From the NCBI RefSeq assembly GCF_026341275.1, contig NZ_JAIFZO010000002.1, positions 6,292,118-6,356,117 of the forward strand: DNA of 64,000 nt, given 5' to 3'. This DNA is from Streptomyces ortus. GTDB taxonomy: Bacteria; Actinomycetota; Actinomycetes; Streptomycetales; Streptomycetaceae. Made by a program: the position numbers and the translations under genes. Positions 18,076 through 26,870 of this stretch are shown one piece after another. The notes under the pieces are model-generated. The model did no database searches and was not told the origin of the DNA. It saw nothing but the letters and a program-made list of their open reading frames with translations. How positions within the stretch are numbered: the stretch's first letter is position 1; every line of letters begins with the position of its first letter.

Positions 18076-19653
18076 CTAGCGGGGCTCCGGGGGCGCGTGC
18101 GGACCGCAGGTCGCCCGGGCCCCCGGAACCCGCCCCTCCAACAGGTACGCCTCCAAGTGGGCGTTCACGCACGCGTTCGGCCCGCCCCCGATCCCGTGCG
18201 ACCCGGCCCCCGACTCCGTGACCAGGGAGGACCCCGCCAGACGCCGGTGCATCTCCACCGCCCCCGCGTACGGCGCCGCCGCGTCCCGTTCCGCCGCGAG
18301 GACGAGCGTGGGTGCCAGTTCACCCGGGAACGTACGGACGTCGAGCGGCCGTTGGCGCGGCAGCGGCCAGTAGGCGCACGGCAGGTTCGTCCAGACGTTG
18401 GACCACGTCTCGAAGGGCGCCACGCGCGCGAGACGCGTGTTGTCGCGGTCCCAGGTGTGCCAGGCCCGCGGCCAGGGCGCGTCGTTGCACTCGATCGCGG
18501 TGTAGACGGCCTTGCTGTTCTCCGCCTCCTTCACCGCGTCCTCGTGCGGCCCCGCCTGCCGGATCAGCTGTTTCGGATCGCCCTTCAGATACGCGGAGAG
18601 CGCCCGCGCGCGGTGCGGCCAGTAGTCGTCGTAGTACCCGGCCTGCAGGAACGCGCCCTGCAGCTGCCCCGGTCCGACCACACCGCCCGCCGGTTCCGCC
18701 GCGAGCCGCGCCTCCGCCCGCTCGTAACTGCGCTGCACCTCCCGTGCCGTGTGGCCCAGCCCGTACACCGTGTCGTGCCGGGCGGTCCAGGCGCGGAAGT
18801 CGGCCCAGCGGCCCTCGAAGGCGGCCGACTGGTCGAGGTTGTTGCCGTACCAGACCTTCGCCGGGTCCGGGTTCACGGCCGAGTCGAGGACCATCCGGCG
18901 TACGTGCGAGGGGAACAGCTCCGCGTACAGGGCCCCGAAGTAGGTGCCGTAGGACGCCCCCATGAAGGTCAGCCTCCGCTCGCCCAGGGCCGCGCGCAGG
19001 ACGTCCAGGTCGCGGGCGTTGTTGACTGAGGTGAAGTGCCTGATCGCGCGGCCCGACCGCTCGACACAGCCCCGCGCGTATGCCTTCGCCCGGGCGACGC
19101 GCTCCTCCTTGTACGCCGGCGAGGGGTTCGTCGGCGACGGCGTGGGCCCCCTCAGGAGCCGCTTCGGGTCCTGGCAGGACAGCGGGGCCGAGCGGGCCAC
19201 CCCGCGCGGGGCGTACCCGACGAGGTCGTACGCCGACGCGATGCGCTTCCACTCCGGGACCATGCCGATCAGCGGGAAGTACATGCCGGACGCGCCGGGG
19301 CCGCCAGGGTTGTAGACGAGCGCGCCCTGCCGGGGGACGGAGCGTTCGCGGTGTGCGGCGTCCTTGCCGGTCGCCCGCACCCGGCTGACGGTCAGCTCGA
19401 TCTGCTCGCCGTCGGGGTGCGCGTAGTCGAGCGGGACCCGCACCGTGCCGCACCGCAGGGTGGCCGGCCCCTCCTCGTCCTCGGAACACCTCCCGAAGCG
19501 GATGCCTTCGACGGCGGCGCGTTCGGCGGCGACCGCCGTGCCGTGCCGCTCGGCCCAGCCGGACGAGGCCCGGGCGCTTCCCGCCGGTGCGACGGCGAGG
19601 ACGGCGGTCAGGAGCAGGGACCCGGCCGTTCCCCGGAGGACGGCAGCTCGCAT
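18076..19653 (-). CDS. Secreted tripeptidyl aminopeptidase-like alpha/beta hydrolase
   Basis: 525 residues. The first 29 residues are a Sec signal peptide (GSLLLTAVLAVAPAGSARA). The alpha/beta-hydrolase core has the oxyanion region YNPGGPGASGM, nucleophile Ser234 in FMGASYGTYFG, Asp in LVLAAERDAAAPY and His in SGAGSHGIGGG, in the order and with the TAP-like C-terminal domain of Streptomyces tripeptidyl aminopeptidases. It would release short peptides outside the cell. The usual FDPRGVG element reads YAPRGVARS here. The ATG follows GAAGGGA. The frame remains open far upstream; that part is antisense to or overlaps the next genes and is not coding. Confidence 0.87.
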   Translation of the reverse strand: MRAAVLRGTAGSLLLTAVLAVAPAGSARASSGWAERHGTAVAAERAAVEGIRFGRCSEDEEGPATLRCGTVRVPLDYAHPDGEQIELTVSRVRATGKDAAHRERSVPRQGALVYNPGGPGASGMYFPLIGMVPEWKRIASAYDLVGYAPRGVARSAPLSCQDPKRLLRGPTPSPTNPSPAYKEERVARAKAYARGCVERSGRAIRHFTSVNNARDLDVLRAALGERRLTFMGASYGTYFGALYAELFPSHVRRMVLDSAVNPDPAKVWYGNNLDQSAAFEGRWADFRAWTARHDTVYGLGHTAREVQRSYERAEARLAAEPAGGVVGPGQLQGAFLQAGYYDDYWPHRARALSAYLKGDPKQLIRQAGPHEDAVKEAENSKAVYTAIECNDAPWPRAWHTWDRDNTRLARVAPFETWSNVWTNLPCAYWPLPRQRPLDVRTFPGELAPTLVLAAERDAAAPYAGAVEMHRRLAGSSLVTESGAGSHGIGGGPNACVNAHLEAYLLEGRVPGARATCGPHAPPEPR

Positions 19654-19805
19654 CAGGTTCCCTTCATCACACGACAGTAATAAAAGGGATATTTGGTTCG
19701 GGGCTCCGTGAAGTAAAGAACCGGCCCGCGGATGTCGGCCCAGTGACCCCGATGCGCACCCGTCACGCGCCGGTGGCGCCCCCCTTCGGACCGTTCGGAC
19801 CGACG

Positions 19806-20579
19806 CTAGAGATGCGGCTCGCGGTGTCCGAAAGCCGCCCGCAGGTTGGGTTCGCCGACCGCCCGGATGCCGCGCACGGCCACGGTGGTGAGGTACGTAC
19901 GGTCGTCGCAGCCGGCGTCCGCCCGGTGGGCCAGGGAACTGAGCAGGTGCTGGCCGGCCGGGGACGCCCAGCGGGTGTAGGGGTGCACCTCGATCCGCGC
20001 GATGGCCAGACAGCTCATGGTGAGGATGAGGGGCAGCGTGAACCAGACGGCCACCAGCGCCCGCTCCTGCTGGGCCTGCGCGGGCATCAGCAGGGCCACG
20101 GCGGCCAGCACCAGGACGGCCACCGTGGCCGACCGCACCTGGCGCACGGCGCCCGCGACGGTGGTGCGCGCCCCGTCCGGCACGGCGAGGCCGGCCGCGA
20201 TCAGCCGGTCCGCGAGCACACGTACGGACTCCGCGGCGGCGGCGCTCCTGCGGACCGGCGCTATCCGGGACTGTCCGTCGGGGCCGATCGCGCCCAGGAC
20301 GGAACACTCCATCTCGTCCCGGCCGCACGGGTCCACGACGGTCGCCCAGCCGGTGTGGGCGAGCAGCAGCCGGCGCTGGCGGGCCATCGACACGAGCGTC
20401 AGATCGGCGACCCTGGCGGGGCCGCCCGACAGGAACGCGGCCTCGTAGAGAGTCAGACCGCGCCCGTCGAGCGTGTGCGTGTCGTCCGCGGCGGCGGCAC
20501 GGACCGAGGCCAGGCACAGGCGCGTACAGGCCGTGCCCGCCACGGCCCAGGCGAGGAGAAGGAGGAGGACCCAGAACAT
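19806..20579 (-). CDS. TIGR04222 domain-containing membrane protein
   Basis: 257 residues. An N-terminal membrane helix (FWVLLLLLAWAVAGTACTRLCLA) is followed by the conserved LTLYEAAFLSGGPARVADLTLVSMARQRRLLL block, which I recognise as the TIGR04222 pattern, then two more helices near 155-172 and 180-200. Members often end in a Gly/Cys-rich tail; this one ends instead at FGHREPHL with no such tail. Function unknown. Genes of this family often sit near DUF692 enzymes, as here, which suggests a shared process. Ribosome site weak. Confidence 0.75.
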   Translation of the reverse strand: MFWVLLLLLAWAVAGTACTRLCLASVRAAAADDTHTLDGRGLTLYEAAFLSGGPARVADLTLVSMARQRRLLLAHTGWATVVDPCGRDEMECSVLGAIGPDGQSRIAPVRRSAAAAESVRVLADRLIAAGLAVPDGARTTVAGAVRQVRSATVAVLVLAAVALLMPAQAQQERALVAVWFTLPLILTMSCLAIARIEVHPYTRWASPAGQHLLSSLAHRADAGCDDRTYLTTVAVRGIRAVGEPNLRAAFGHREPHL

Positions 20580-20623
20580 GCCGGATTTCTATGCGAAGCG
20601 GGACCGGCCCCGCCACGGCTTGT

Positions 20624-21514
20624 TCACAATTTGGACGAAGCATCACCAAGGTGTGACGTTTCGCGTCGGCGGTCCTTCGGTTGCTTGGACTTGTTGTCGC
20701 TGTCTCCCGGCCCGTCCCTGCCCTCCGCCCCGTCCCTGCCCTCCGCGCCGGGCCCGTCCTCGGCCGGCGGGGCGGTCGCGGCCGGGGGCAGGGAGTAGGT
20801 CGGGGTGGGTGTGGCGGGGACGGGGGGACGGGGAGAGGCCTTCGGGCCGGGGGGTGCGGGGGAGTGGGTGAGCGGGGGCGCGCTCGCGGAGGCCGCGTCA
20901 CGGGCCAGGGCGTCGAAGTCGACCAGACCGGTCGCCTCCAGGACCGTGATGTGGTCCAGCACCGTGGTGTTCGCGTCGTTGGCGAGGTCCCGGACGAGTG
21001 AGTTGCGCGTGTTCGCGCGGATCTGGGCGACCAGGCCGAACACCTTGCCGTGCGCGGCGCGGAGGATGTTCGCGAACTGCCGGTCGTACTCCTCGCCCCG
21101 CGCCGCGCTCAGCGTGGCGAGCCAGGCGCGCTGCTGTTCGCTGGGCTGGTTGGGCAGTTCGAGGCCGAGCCGCGCGGCCACGTCGCGTACGCGCGCGTCC
21201 AGGAACGTATGGCCCTCGACGAGGTGCTCGCCCGCCGTCCGTACGGCCTTGGTGGTGCCGCGGTCCTCGGCCTGCTGGCCGGCGGGCAGTTCCCACAGGC
21301 CCGCGAGCCGGACCTTCGTGACGAAGTCCCGGTCCTGCGCGGACAGGGGGCCGAAACTCGTCGACACGCTCTCGGCGTTCAGGGTGTCCACGCCCGTGCC
21401 CGACCGGTCCGCGTACGACCAGAGCGGGAAGAACAGTGCCACGAGGGTCGTCGTCAGACCCGCGATGATGAGCCCGGTGCCGGTGAACGGTCCGCGGCCG
21501 TTGATGGATCGCAT
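20624..21514 (-). CDS. DUF4142 domain protein A (membrane-anchored, exported)
   Basis: 296 residues. A helix at about 12-33 (GLIIAGLTTTLVALFFPLWSYA) anchors or exports the protein. The DUF4142 domain (about 55-205) is four-helix in character, with conserved AGEHLVEGHTFLDARV, RAAHGKVFGLV and VLDHITVLEATGLVDF, giving several His and acidic residues. The last 90 residues are a Pro/Ser/Ala then charged, low-complexity tail. An ideal GGAGG site precedes the ATG. A paralogue lies on the other side of the DUF692 gene. The family's function is unknown; a ferritin-like fold has been proposed for it as far as I recall. Confidence 0.82.
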   Translation of the reverse strand: MRSINGRGPFTGTGLIIAGLTTTLVALFFPLWSYADRSGTGVDTLNAESVSTSFGPLSAQDRDFVTKVRLAGLWELPAGQQAEDRGTTKAVRTAGEHLVEGHTFLDARVRDVAARLGLELPNQPSEQQRAWLATLSAARGEEYDRQFANILRAAHGKVFGLVAQIRANTRNSLVRDLANDANTTVLDHITVLEATGLVDFDALARDAASASAPPLTHSPAPPGPKASPRPPVPATPTPTYSLPPAATAPPAEDGPGAEGRDGAEGRDGPGDSDNKSKQPKDRRRETSHLGDASSKL

Positions 21515-21580
21515 GGTGCCTCCTGGTGCGGCACCGCACGTTAGTGCGCTTCTGGTGGAGAGATTGGCATATTACTTCGT

Positions 21581-21604
21581 GCCGTACGACACCTGTGGTA
21601 CGGC
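21581..21604 (-). promoter_or_regulatory. Inverted repeat upstream of DUF4142-A
   Basis: GCCGTAC (21581-21587) and GTACGGC (21598-21604) form a perfect 7-base inverted repeat with a 10-base spacer, about 70 bases before the DUF4142-A start in an AT-rich patch. On the reverse strand a TAATAT hexamer follows at 21574-21569. It may be an operator, or the terminator of the DUF692 transcript. Confidence 0.4.
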
Positions 21605-21686
21605 GTCGGACGTATGAAGTATGCGATCTGCCCGGCCGGCGGAAGCCTTCCCCGCCGTCCGCCGACGGGTTCTCGCCGACCGGTCC

Positions 21687-23009
21687 TCAACGCCTCAGCA
21701 GGACCCGGCGCGTGGCGCGGGCCAGCCGGGCCGCCGGGCGCCGCGACAACGGCGCCGGGCCCGAACGCTCCAGCCACCAGTCGCTCAGCGCGCGCCGCTC
21801 GACCGTGTCCCGCAGACCTCCCTCGAACAGCAGGTGCTCGGCGAAGTCCAGCGCGTCCCGCCGGTAGCCGGCCGTCATCGGGTGGCCCTGCGCGTACGCC
21901 AGGAACGCCTTCCGGTAGGACCGCGCCAGGATTTCCGGCAGCTCCGGAGCGACCTTGGCCACGACATCGGCCCGCTTGCCCGCCAGCGCCCGCGCCTGCA
22001 CGGCCAGCCGGGTCCGGTCGAAGCCCTCGGGCACGGGCGTCCCGGCGACGAGCGCGGACAGCAGCGCGGCCTGCGCGAGCGCGAGCCGCTGCCGGGCGGG
22101 GCCGGTGGAAGCGGCGACGGCCGAACCGCTGCCGGTCGGCGGCGCGTCGGCCGCGGCCTCACGTGCCGTCGCCGCTTCGGGCGCGGCGCCCTTCTCGACC
22201 GTTTCGCGGATCGCGATCAGTTCGCGTTCCAGCTCGGCCGGTTCGGGGAAGTTCTCGTCGCGCTCCAGGAGCACGCCAGGCGGGCGGACCCGGGAGGCCA
22301 GTTCGGCGAGCACGTCCAGGACCGCCGGGGGCACGGGGTGCGCGTGGCTGTCGTGCCAGACGCCGTCCCGCTCGAAGCCGCCGGCGACATGCACGTACGC
22401 GATGGCCTCGACGGGCAGTTCGTCGAGCGCCCGGGCCGGGTCCTCGCCGCGGTTGACGTGGTTGGTGTGGAGATTGGCCACGTCGATGAGCAGCCGTACG
22501 CCGGTGCGGTCGACCAGGTCGTACAGGAACTGCCCCTCGGTCATCTCCTCGCCCGGCCAGCAGATCAGTGCCGCGATGTTCTCCACCGCGAGCGGCACGG
22601 GCAGCGCGTCCTGGGCGATCCGGACGTTCTCGCACAGGACGTCGAGGGCGTCCCGGGTGCGGGGGACGGGCAGCAGGTGCCCGGCCTCCAGCAGCGGCGA
22701 GGCGGTCAGCGCCCCGCCCGCCCGGACGAACGCGATGTGCTCGGTGACCAGCGGGGAGCCGAGGGCCTCGGCGCGGGCCGCCAGGTCGGCGAGTTTCCCC
22801 TCGGCGGGGCGGTCGGCGCCGCCGAGCCCGAGCGACACCCCGTGCGGGACCACGGTCACCCCGCGCTCCCGCAACCGCACCAGGGATGCGGGGAGATGGC
22901 CGGGACAGATGTTCTCGGCGACGGCCTCGACCCAGTCGATGCCGGGCATGCGCTCCACGGCCTCGGCGATCTCCGGCCGCCACCCGATTCCCGTACCCAG
23001 GTTCCTCAT
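21687..23009 (-). CDS. DUF692 (MNIO) multinuclear iron oxidase-like protein with SCO6045-type C-terminal domain
   Basis: 440 residues. The N-terminal TIM-barrel (about 1-270) has the metal-ligand pattern of DUF692/MNIO enzymes such as MbnB and TglH: His56 ([11 protein letters not shown]), His91 (VTEHIAF), Glu143 (AVENIA), Asp176 and His181 ([10 protein letters not shown]), His207 (YVHVAGG), the DSHAHP pair and Glu249 (LLERDENF). Known relatives modify peptide cysteines using two or three iron atoms. After an Ala-rich linker a helical domain (about 310-420: [15 protein letters not shown]...[26 protein letters not shown]) matches the SCO6045-like C-terminal family. The ATG at 23009 has GGAGGTGGGG just upstream; 9 codons earlier a GTG is possible. 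No peptide precursor gene is evident beside it. Confidence 0.88.
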   Translation of the reverse strand: MRNLGTGIGWRPEIAEAVERMPGIDWVEAVAENICPGHLPASLVRLRERGVTVVPHGVSLGLGGADRPAEGKLADLAARAEALGSPLVTEHIAFVRAGGALTASPLLEAGHLLPVPRTRDALDVLCENVRIAQDALPVPLAVENIAALICWPGEEMTEGQFLYDLVDRTGVRLLIDVANLHTNHVNRGEDPARALDELPVEAIAYVHVAGGFERDGVWHDSHAHPVPPAVLDVLAELASRVRPPGVLLERDENFPEPAELERELIAIRETVEKGAAPEAATAREAAADAPPTGSGSAVAASTGPARQRLALAQAALLSALVAGTPVPEGFDRTRLAVQARALAGKRADVVAKVAPELPEILARSYRKAFLAYAQGHPMTAGYRRDALDFAEHLLFEGGLRDTVERRALSDWWLERSGPAPLSRRPAARLARATRRVLLRR

Positions 23010-23164
23010 CGTCCCCCACCTCCGCTGCTCCACCACGACTTCACCAGGACCTTGCGCGTCTCCTTCGACGGACCTGTGTTCCGGCGTGACGGGGTGATGG
23101 CCCCGTCAGGCGGGGCCGAACCCATCGGCGGGGACGTTCAGAGCAACATTTGAGGTTCCGGCCG

Positions 23165-23959
23165 TCACTGCGAGGTGGGGGTGGCGTCCGGGTCCTCGGG
23201 GTCGGGGCGGTTCGTGTTGACCGTGCCCGGCGCCCCGGGGGAGGGCCGTGACGTGGTGCTGACGTCACCGGTGGCCGCGGCGGGCGGCGCCGAGCTGGGG
23301 ACCACTCCGGGGACCGGTGCCGCCGGACCGGACGGGCTGGCCGTCGTTCCGGCGACCGAGTCGTTGGCGATCGCCTCGAAGTCGACGGCGCCGGTCTTCT
23401 CCAGCACCGTGATGTGGTCGAGCACGGTCTGGTTGGCATCCGAGGCGAGCTGCCGCACCAGCGTGTTGCGCGTCTGGTTCCGTACCGCTCCGATCGCCGG
23501 GAAGATCTTGCCGTGTGCGGAGCGCAGGAGGTTCGCCCACACCTTGGGGTAGTCCGCGTCGCTCGCGTTGGTCATCTGCTGCAGCCAGCCCTGCTGCTGC
23601 TCGTTCGGCTGGTTCGGCAGCTCGACGCCGAGATCCCGCGCGACCCCCCGCACCCGCTTGTCGAGGTCGGTGTGGCCGACGATCAGGTGGTCGGCGGCCT
23701 CCTTCATCGCGGGACTGGGGCTGCGTTCGAGGGCCTGCTGCCCGGCCGGCAGTTCCCACAGACCCGCCAGCCGCACCCGGACGATGAGGTCACGGTCGGT
23801 GGCGGTCAGGGGCCCCCACTTCGTCTGTACGGTCCCGGCGGCGAGGTTCGCCGGTCCCGTCCCGGCGCGGTCGGCGTACGACCACACGGGAAAGGCGAGC
23901 GCGCCGAGCGTTCCGACGAGTGCCACGATGACGAGGGCCGTACCGTTGATACGCCGCAC
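23165..23959 (-). CDS. DUF4142 domain protein B (membrane-anchored, exported)
   Basis: 264 residues, a clear paralogue of the DUF4142 protein at 20624-21514: same anchor layout (ALVIVALVGTLGALAFPVWSYADRAGTG), same VRLAGLWELPAGQQA block, ADHLIVGHTDLDKRV, RSAHGKIFPAIGAV and VLDHITVLEKTGAVDF. The C-terminal 60 residues are Pro/Ser/Thr-rich and probably exposed outside the membrane. GTG start with GGAGG 6 bases upstream. It is upstream of and same-strand with the DUF692 gene, 155 bases apart. Duplication around the enzyme suggests a functional link. Function unknown. Confidence 0.82.
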   Translation of the reverse strand: MRRINGTALVIVALVGTLGALAFPVWSYADRAGTGPANLAAGTVQTKWGPLTATDRDLIVRVRLAGLWELPAGQQALERSPSPAMKEAADHLIVGHTDLDKRVRGVARDLGVELPNQPNEQQQGWLQQMTNASDADYPKVWANLLRSAHGKIFPAIGAVRNQTRNTLVRQLASDANQTVLDHITVLEKTGAVDFEAIANDSVAGTTASPSGPAAPVPGVVPSSAPPAAATGDVSTTSRPSPGAPGTVNTNRPDPEDPDATPTSQ

Positions 23960-24102
23960 AGGTGCCTCCGGATTTTAACCAACTGGTCGTTGGGAATCTG
24001 TACTTGGCCAGCGCCAGAAGGTACGTGCGGGACGGCGGATGTGTTCAACGGTTCATGTCTGCCGCGTCACAGGCCTTTCACGGCTCCGGCACAGTCCTGC
24101 GC

Positions 24103-24816
24103 CTACCGCCGGTCCAGGCGCAGTGCCGGGTGGTCGGCGACCACCGTGCACGAACCCGGGGCGATCTCCGTGAAGCCGGCGTCGCGCACCAGCGGCAGGC
24201 CGCTCGTGACGAGGCGCTCCCAGTGCTCGGCGTCGGCCGTGCGGACGGCGAGCGGGAAGCCGGCCTCGCGCCAGGCCGCGCGGTCCTCGCCGGACAGCTC
24301 CCACCAGGCCAGTTGGGCGCCGTGGCCGGCCTGGGCCATCGCCTTGCCCGCCGACATGTCCAGGTCCGGGCTCAGCCACAGCACGGGCGTGGCCGCGTCG
24401 GGGTCGGCGGGCGGCTCCGGGTCGTCGAGGTCCGTGCCGGAGACCTGGAGGCGGGCCAGGTCCTTGGGCCAGCCGTCGAGCGGGACCGGCGGGAAGACGC
24501 GGACCTCGGCGGACTTGCCGGTGACGGTGATGCCGGGCAGTGCCTCCGCCCGGCGCCACTCGGCGCCGCGGGCCCGGCGGACGACCTTGCGGATGCGGGC
24601 GTCCTGCCAGTCGTGGACGGCCCGCGCCCACTCGCCCTCGCCGAGAGCGCGCTCGTCGCTGAGGAGGACCAGGACGGCGCGGGCGGCGGTCTCCAGCGCG
24701 TCCGTGCGGGCGGGGGGATCGGTCCGCTCGATACGGGCGACCAGGGGCAGTACGAACTGCGGGGCCTCGTCGCGGGCGGTGCGGTCGGGCTGGAAGGGGG
24801 TTGCGTCGCTGCTCAC
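24103..24816 (-). CDS. PTH2-like peptidyl-tRNA hydrolase family protein
   Basis: 237 residues. The segment LDMSAGKAMAQAGHGAQLAW is the signature of the PTH2 (archaeal/eukaryotic-type) peptidyl-tRNA hydrolase fold, which uses the conserved Lys and His. The N-terminal 130 residues (QFVLPLVARIERTDPPARTD..., AVHDWQDARIRKVVRRARGAEW) are an actinobacterial extension. It may recycle peptidyl-tRNA or act on a related ester bond; bacteria use the unrelated Pth for the housekeeping role, so this is probably accessory. GTG start. It is upstream of and same-strand with DUF4142-B. Confidence 0.75.
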   Translation of the reverse strand: MSSDATPFQPDRTARDEAPQFVLPLVARIERTDPPARTDALETAARAVLVLLSDERALGEGEWARAVHDWQDARIRKVVRRARGAEWRRAEALPGITVTGKSAEVRVFPPVPLDGWPKDLARLQVSGTDLDDPEPPADPDAATPVLWLSPDLDMSAGKAMAQAGHGAQLAWWELSGEDRAAWREAGFPLAVRTADAEHWERLVTSGLPLVRDAGFTEIAPGSCTVVADHPALRLDRR

Positions 24817-24842
24817 GCACGCAGTCTGCCAGGGGGTCGGTC

Positions 24843-24953
24843 GCGTAGTTCCCCGCGCCCCTCAAAGGCAAAAGACTGCGGCGTTCCCCGCGCCCCTGAA
24901 AGATTGCGCGGTTCCCCGCGCCCCTTGAGCGGGGCGCGGGGAACCGCGCAGTC
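24843..24953 (-). terminator. Repeat-derived terminator between aldo/keto reductase and PTH2-like genes
   Basis: Three inverted-orientation copies of the ttccccgcgcccc repeat lie at about 24850-24861, 24884-24896 and 24911-24924. The last pairs perfectly over 20 bases with a forward copy (24905-24924 with 24931-24950, loop TTGAGC). The stem begins 6 bases after the aldo/keto reductase stop, so it acts as that gene's terminator. Confidence 0.85.
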
Positions 24954-24955
24954 CG

Positions 24956-25816
24956 TTACGCCGCGTCCAGGCGGGACAGTTCCTCCGGGGACAGCGACAG
25001 GCTCGCCGCCGCGGCCGAGTCGCGGATCGTCTCCGGACGGGAGGAGCCCGGGATCGGAATCGTCACCGGCGCCTTCGCGAGGATCCACGCCAGGCAGACC
25101 TGCTGCGGACTCACCCCGTGCGCGCTCGCCACCTCCGCGAACACGGCGTACCGCGAACCCAGTTCACCCGCCTTGGAGATACCGCCCAGCGGACTCCACG
25201 GCAGGAACGCGATGCCCAGTTCCGCGCACAGCTCCAACTCCGGCTCGCTGGAGCGGAAGGCGGGCGAGAACTGGTTCTGCACGCTCACCAGCCGCCCGCC
25301 GAGGATCTCGTTCGCCTGCCGGATCTGGCCGGGGTCCGCGTTGGAGACCCCCGCGAAACGGATCTTCCCCGCGTCCAGCAGATCGCGGATCGCGCCGACC
25401 GACGCCGCGTAGGGGACCTTCGGGTCCGGCCGGTGGAACTGGTACAGCCCGATGGCCTCGACGCCGAGCCGTTCCAGTGACGCGTCGCACGCCTTCTTCA
25501 GGTACTCCGGCGAGCCGTTCAGCGTCCATGAGCCGTCGCCCGGCCGCAGATGCCCGCCCTTCGTCGCGATCAGCACGTCCGAGGTGTCACCGCCGTACGA
25601 CGCCACCGCGCGGGCGATCAGCGACTCGTTGTGCCCTACCTCGTCGGCGTCCCGGTGATAGGCGTCCGCGGTGTCGAAGAGCGTGACACCCTCGTCCAGC
25701 GCCGCGTGCACGGCCGCGACCGAACGCGCTTCGTCCGGGCGCCCCTCGATGGACATCGGCATCCCGCCCAGACCGATCGCTCCGACCCTGACGTCACCGA
25801 TGGTGCGTGTCTGCAT
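24956..25816 (-). CDS. Aldo/keto reductase
   Basis: 286 residues of the NAD(P)H-dependent aldo/keto reductase barrel. The catalytic set is present: Asp and Tyr in LFDTADAYH, Lys in LIATKGGH and His in LYQFHRPD. C-terminal IPGSSRPETIRDS binds the cofactor phosphate. The substrate is unknown. The ATG at 25816 follows AGGAGGAG and is preferred over a GTG or ATG a dozen codons earlier. It is a single-gene unit with its own repeat-type terminator. Confidence 0.9.
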   Translation of the reverse strand: MQTRTIGDVRVGAIGLGGMPMSIEGRPDEARSVAAVHAALDEGVTLFDTADAYHRDADEVGHNESLIARAVASYGGDTSDVLIATKGGHLRPGDGSWTLNGSPEYLKKACDASLERLGVEAIGLYQFHRPDPKVPYAASVGAIRDLLDAGKIRFAGVSNADPGQIRQANEILGGRLVSVQNQFSPAFRSSEPELELCAELGIAFLPWSPLGGISKAGELGSRYAVFAEVASAHGVSPQQVCLAWILAKAPVTIPIPGSSRPETIRDSAAAASLSLSPEELSRLDAA

Positions 25817-25921
25817 GGAGGCTCCTCCTGGGGGTTCGTTCGGTACGTTCAAGCGTCCACCGTGACGTTTGTGCCGTCCAACAAGAGAACGCGATCGCTC
25901 TGAGCGCTGCGGGTGATGAAT

Positions 25922-25960
25922 CGGATCCGGGGGGTCCGGTGCGTGCGGTGCCTCCGGATC
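25922..25960 (-). terminator. Hairpin downstream of the polysaccharide deacetylase gene
   Basis: Arms 25922-25932 (GGATCCGGGGG) and 25950-25960 (CCTCCGGATCC) pair with one mismatch, 25 bases past the deacetylase stop. Confidence 0.55.
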
Positions 25961-25984
25961 CTCCGGTGCCTCCGTCGCGTCCGG

Positions 25985-26821
25985 TCAGAGGAGCTCGGAG
26001 ACCCGGACGAACCGGTAGCCGCGCTTCCGCAGTTCGGGAACGATCGTCCGCAGGGCCTCCTCCGTCGCCGGGGCCGCGCTGCGCGTGCAGTGCATGACGA
26101 CCACGGAACCGGGCCGTACGCCGTCCAGCACCTGCCGCGCCACCGCCCCCGCGTCCGTCGCGAACGCGTCCCCGCTCACCACGTCCCACTGCACGGCCGT
26201 CACACCGGTGCCGTTCAGCGCCTTCAGCGCCCGCCGGTCGTAACAACCGCCCGGGAAGCGGAAGTACGGCATCGGATGCTCGATCCCCGCCCTGCGGAAC
26301 GCGCCGAACGCCCTCTCCACGTCCGCACGCATCCCCGAGGCGGGCACGGTCGGCAGCCCGTAGCAGTCCTCGGTGAAGGCGTGATGGCTGTAGGAGTGGT
26401 TGGCGACCTCGAAGAGCGGGTCGCGCCCGATGGCCCGCGCCTGCCGGGGGTACTCCTCGGCCCAGCGCCCCGTCATGAACACGGTCGCCGGCACCTTCAG
26501 CCGCCGCAGAGTCCCGATCAGCCGCGGGTTGTCGAAACGTTCCCCGGCGGCGGCCCGCGGCCCCTGGTCGGCCGTCATGTCGGCGTCGAAGGTCAGGGCG
26601 ACCGTCCTGTCGCGCGCCCCGGCCGCCCTCATGAAGACGGGGGTCAGTCCGCTCGGGCCGGGGGCGAGCGTCGGTGGCCGGGATGGCGTACCGACCGCGG
26701 GCGCGGGGACCGTGGCGGCGCGGGGGGCCTCGGGAGCGCCGCACGCCGCGAGGGCGAGCGCGCCCACCGCCGTCAGCAGGCCGGCGGCGGTCGCCCTCTT
26801 CAGGAACGGGAAGGTGTTCAC
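25985..26821 (-). CDS. Polysaccharide deacetylase (NodB domain) lipoprotein
   Basis: 278 residues. The signal peptide ends in the lipobox LAAC with Cys27. The NodB domain carries VALTFDADMT (general base Asp and metal Asp), VANHSYSHHAF (metal His pair), RFPGG and DVVSGDA. Such enzymes remove acetyl groups from peptidoglycan or other glycans at the cell surface, with a bound divalent metal. A Pro/Ala linker of about 35 residues follows the lipid anchor. GTG start without a clear ribosome site; the upstream DNA (26822-26870) is AT-rich and likely the promoter. Confidence 0.88.
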   Translation of the reverse strand: MNTFPFLKRATAAGLLTAVGALALAACGAPEAPRAATVPAPAVGTPSRPPTLAPGPSGLTPVFMRAAGARDRTVALTFDADMTADQGPRAAAGERFDNPRLIGTLRRLKVPATVFMTGRWAEEYPRQARAIGRDPLFEVANHSYSHHAFTEDCYGLPTVPASGMRADVERAFGAFRRAGIEHPMPYFRFPGGCYDRRALKALNGTGVTAVQWDVVSGDAFATDAGAVARQVLDGVRPGSVVVMHCTRSAAPATEEALRTIVPELRKRGYRFVRVSELL

Positions 26822-26870
26822 GAGGGCGACATTAACCCCATGAATAAGTAAAACGGATTATATGTACCCC

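Noticed and set aside
18076-20901. 941-residue reverse frame ending in the hydrolase
   Set aside because: The upstream part overlaps the TIGR04222 and DUF4142 genes in another frame and is Pro/Arg-rich; the signal peptide at 19653 marks the true start.
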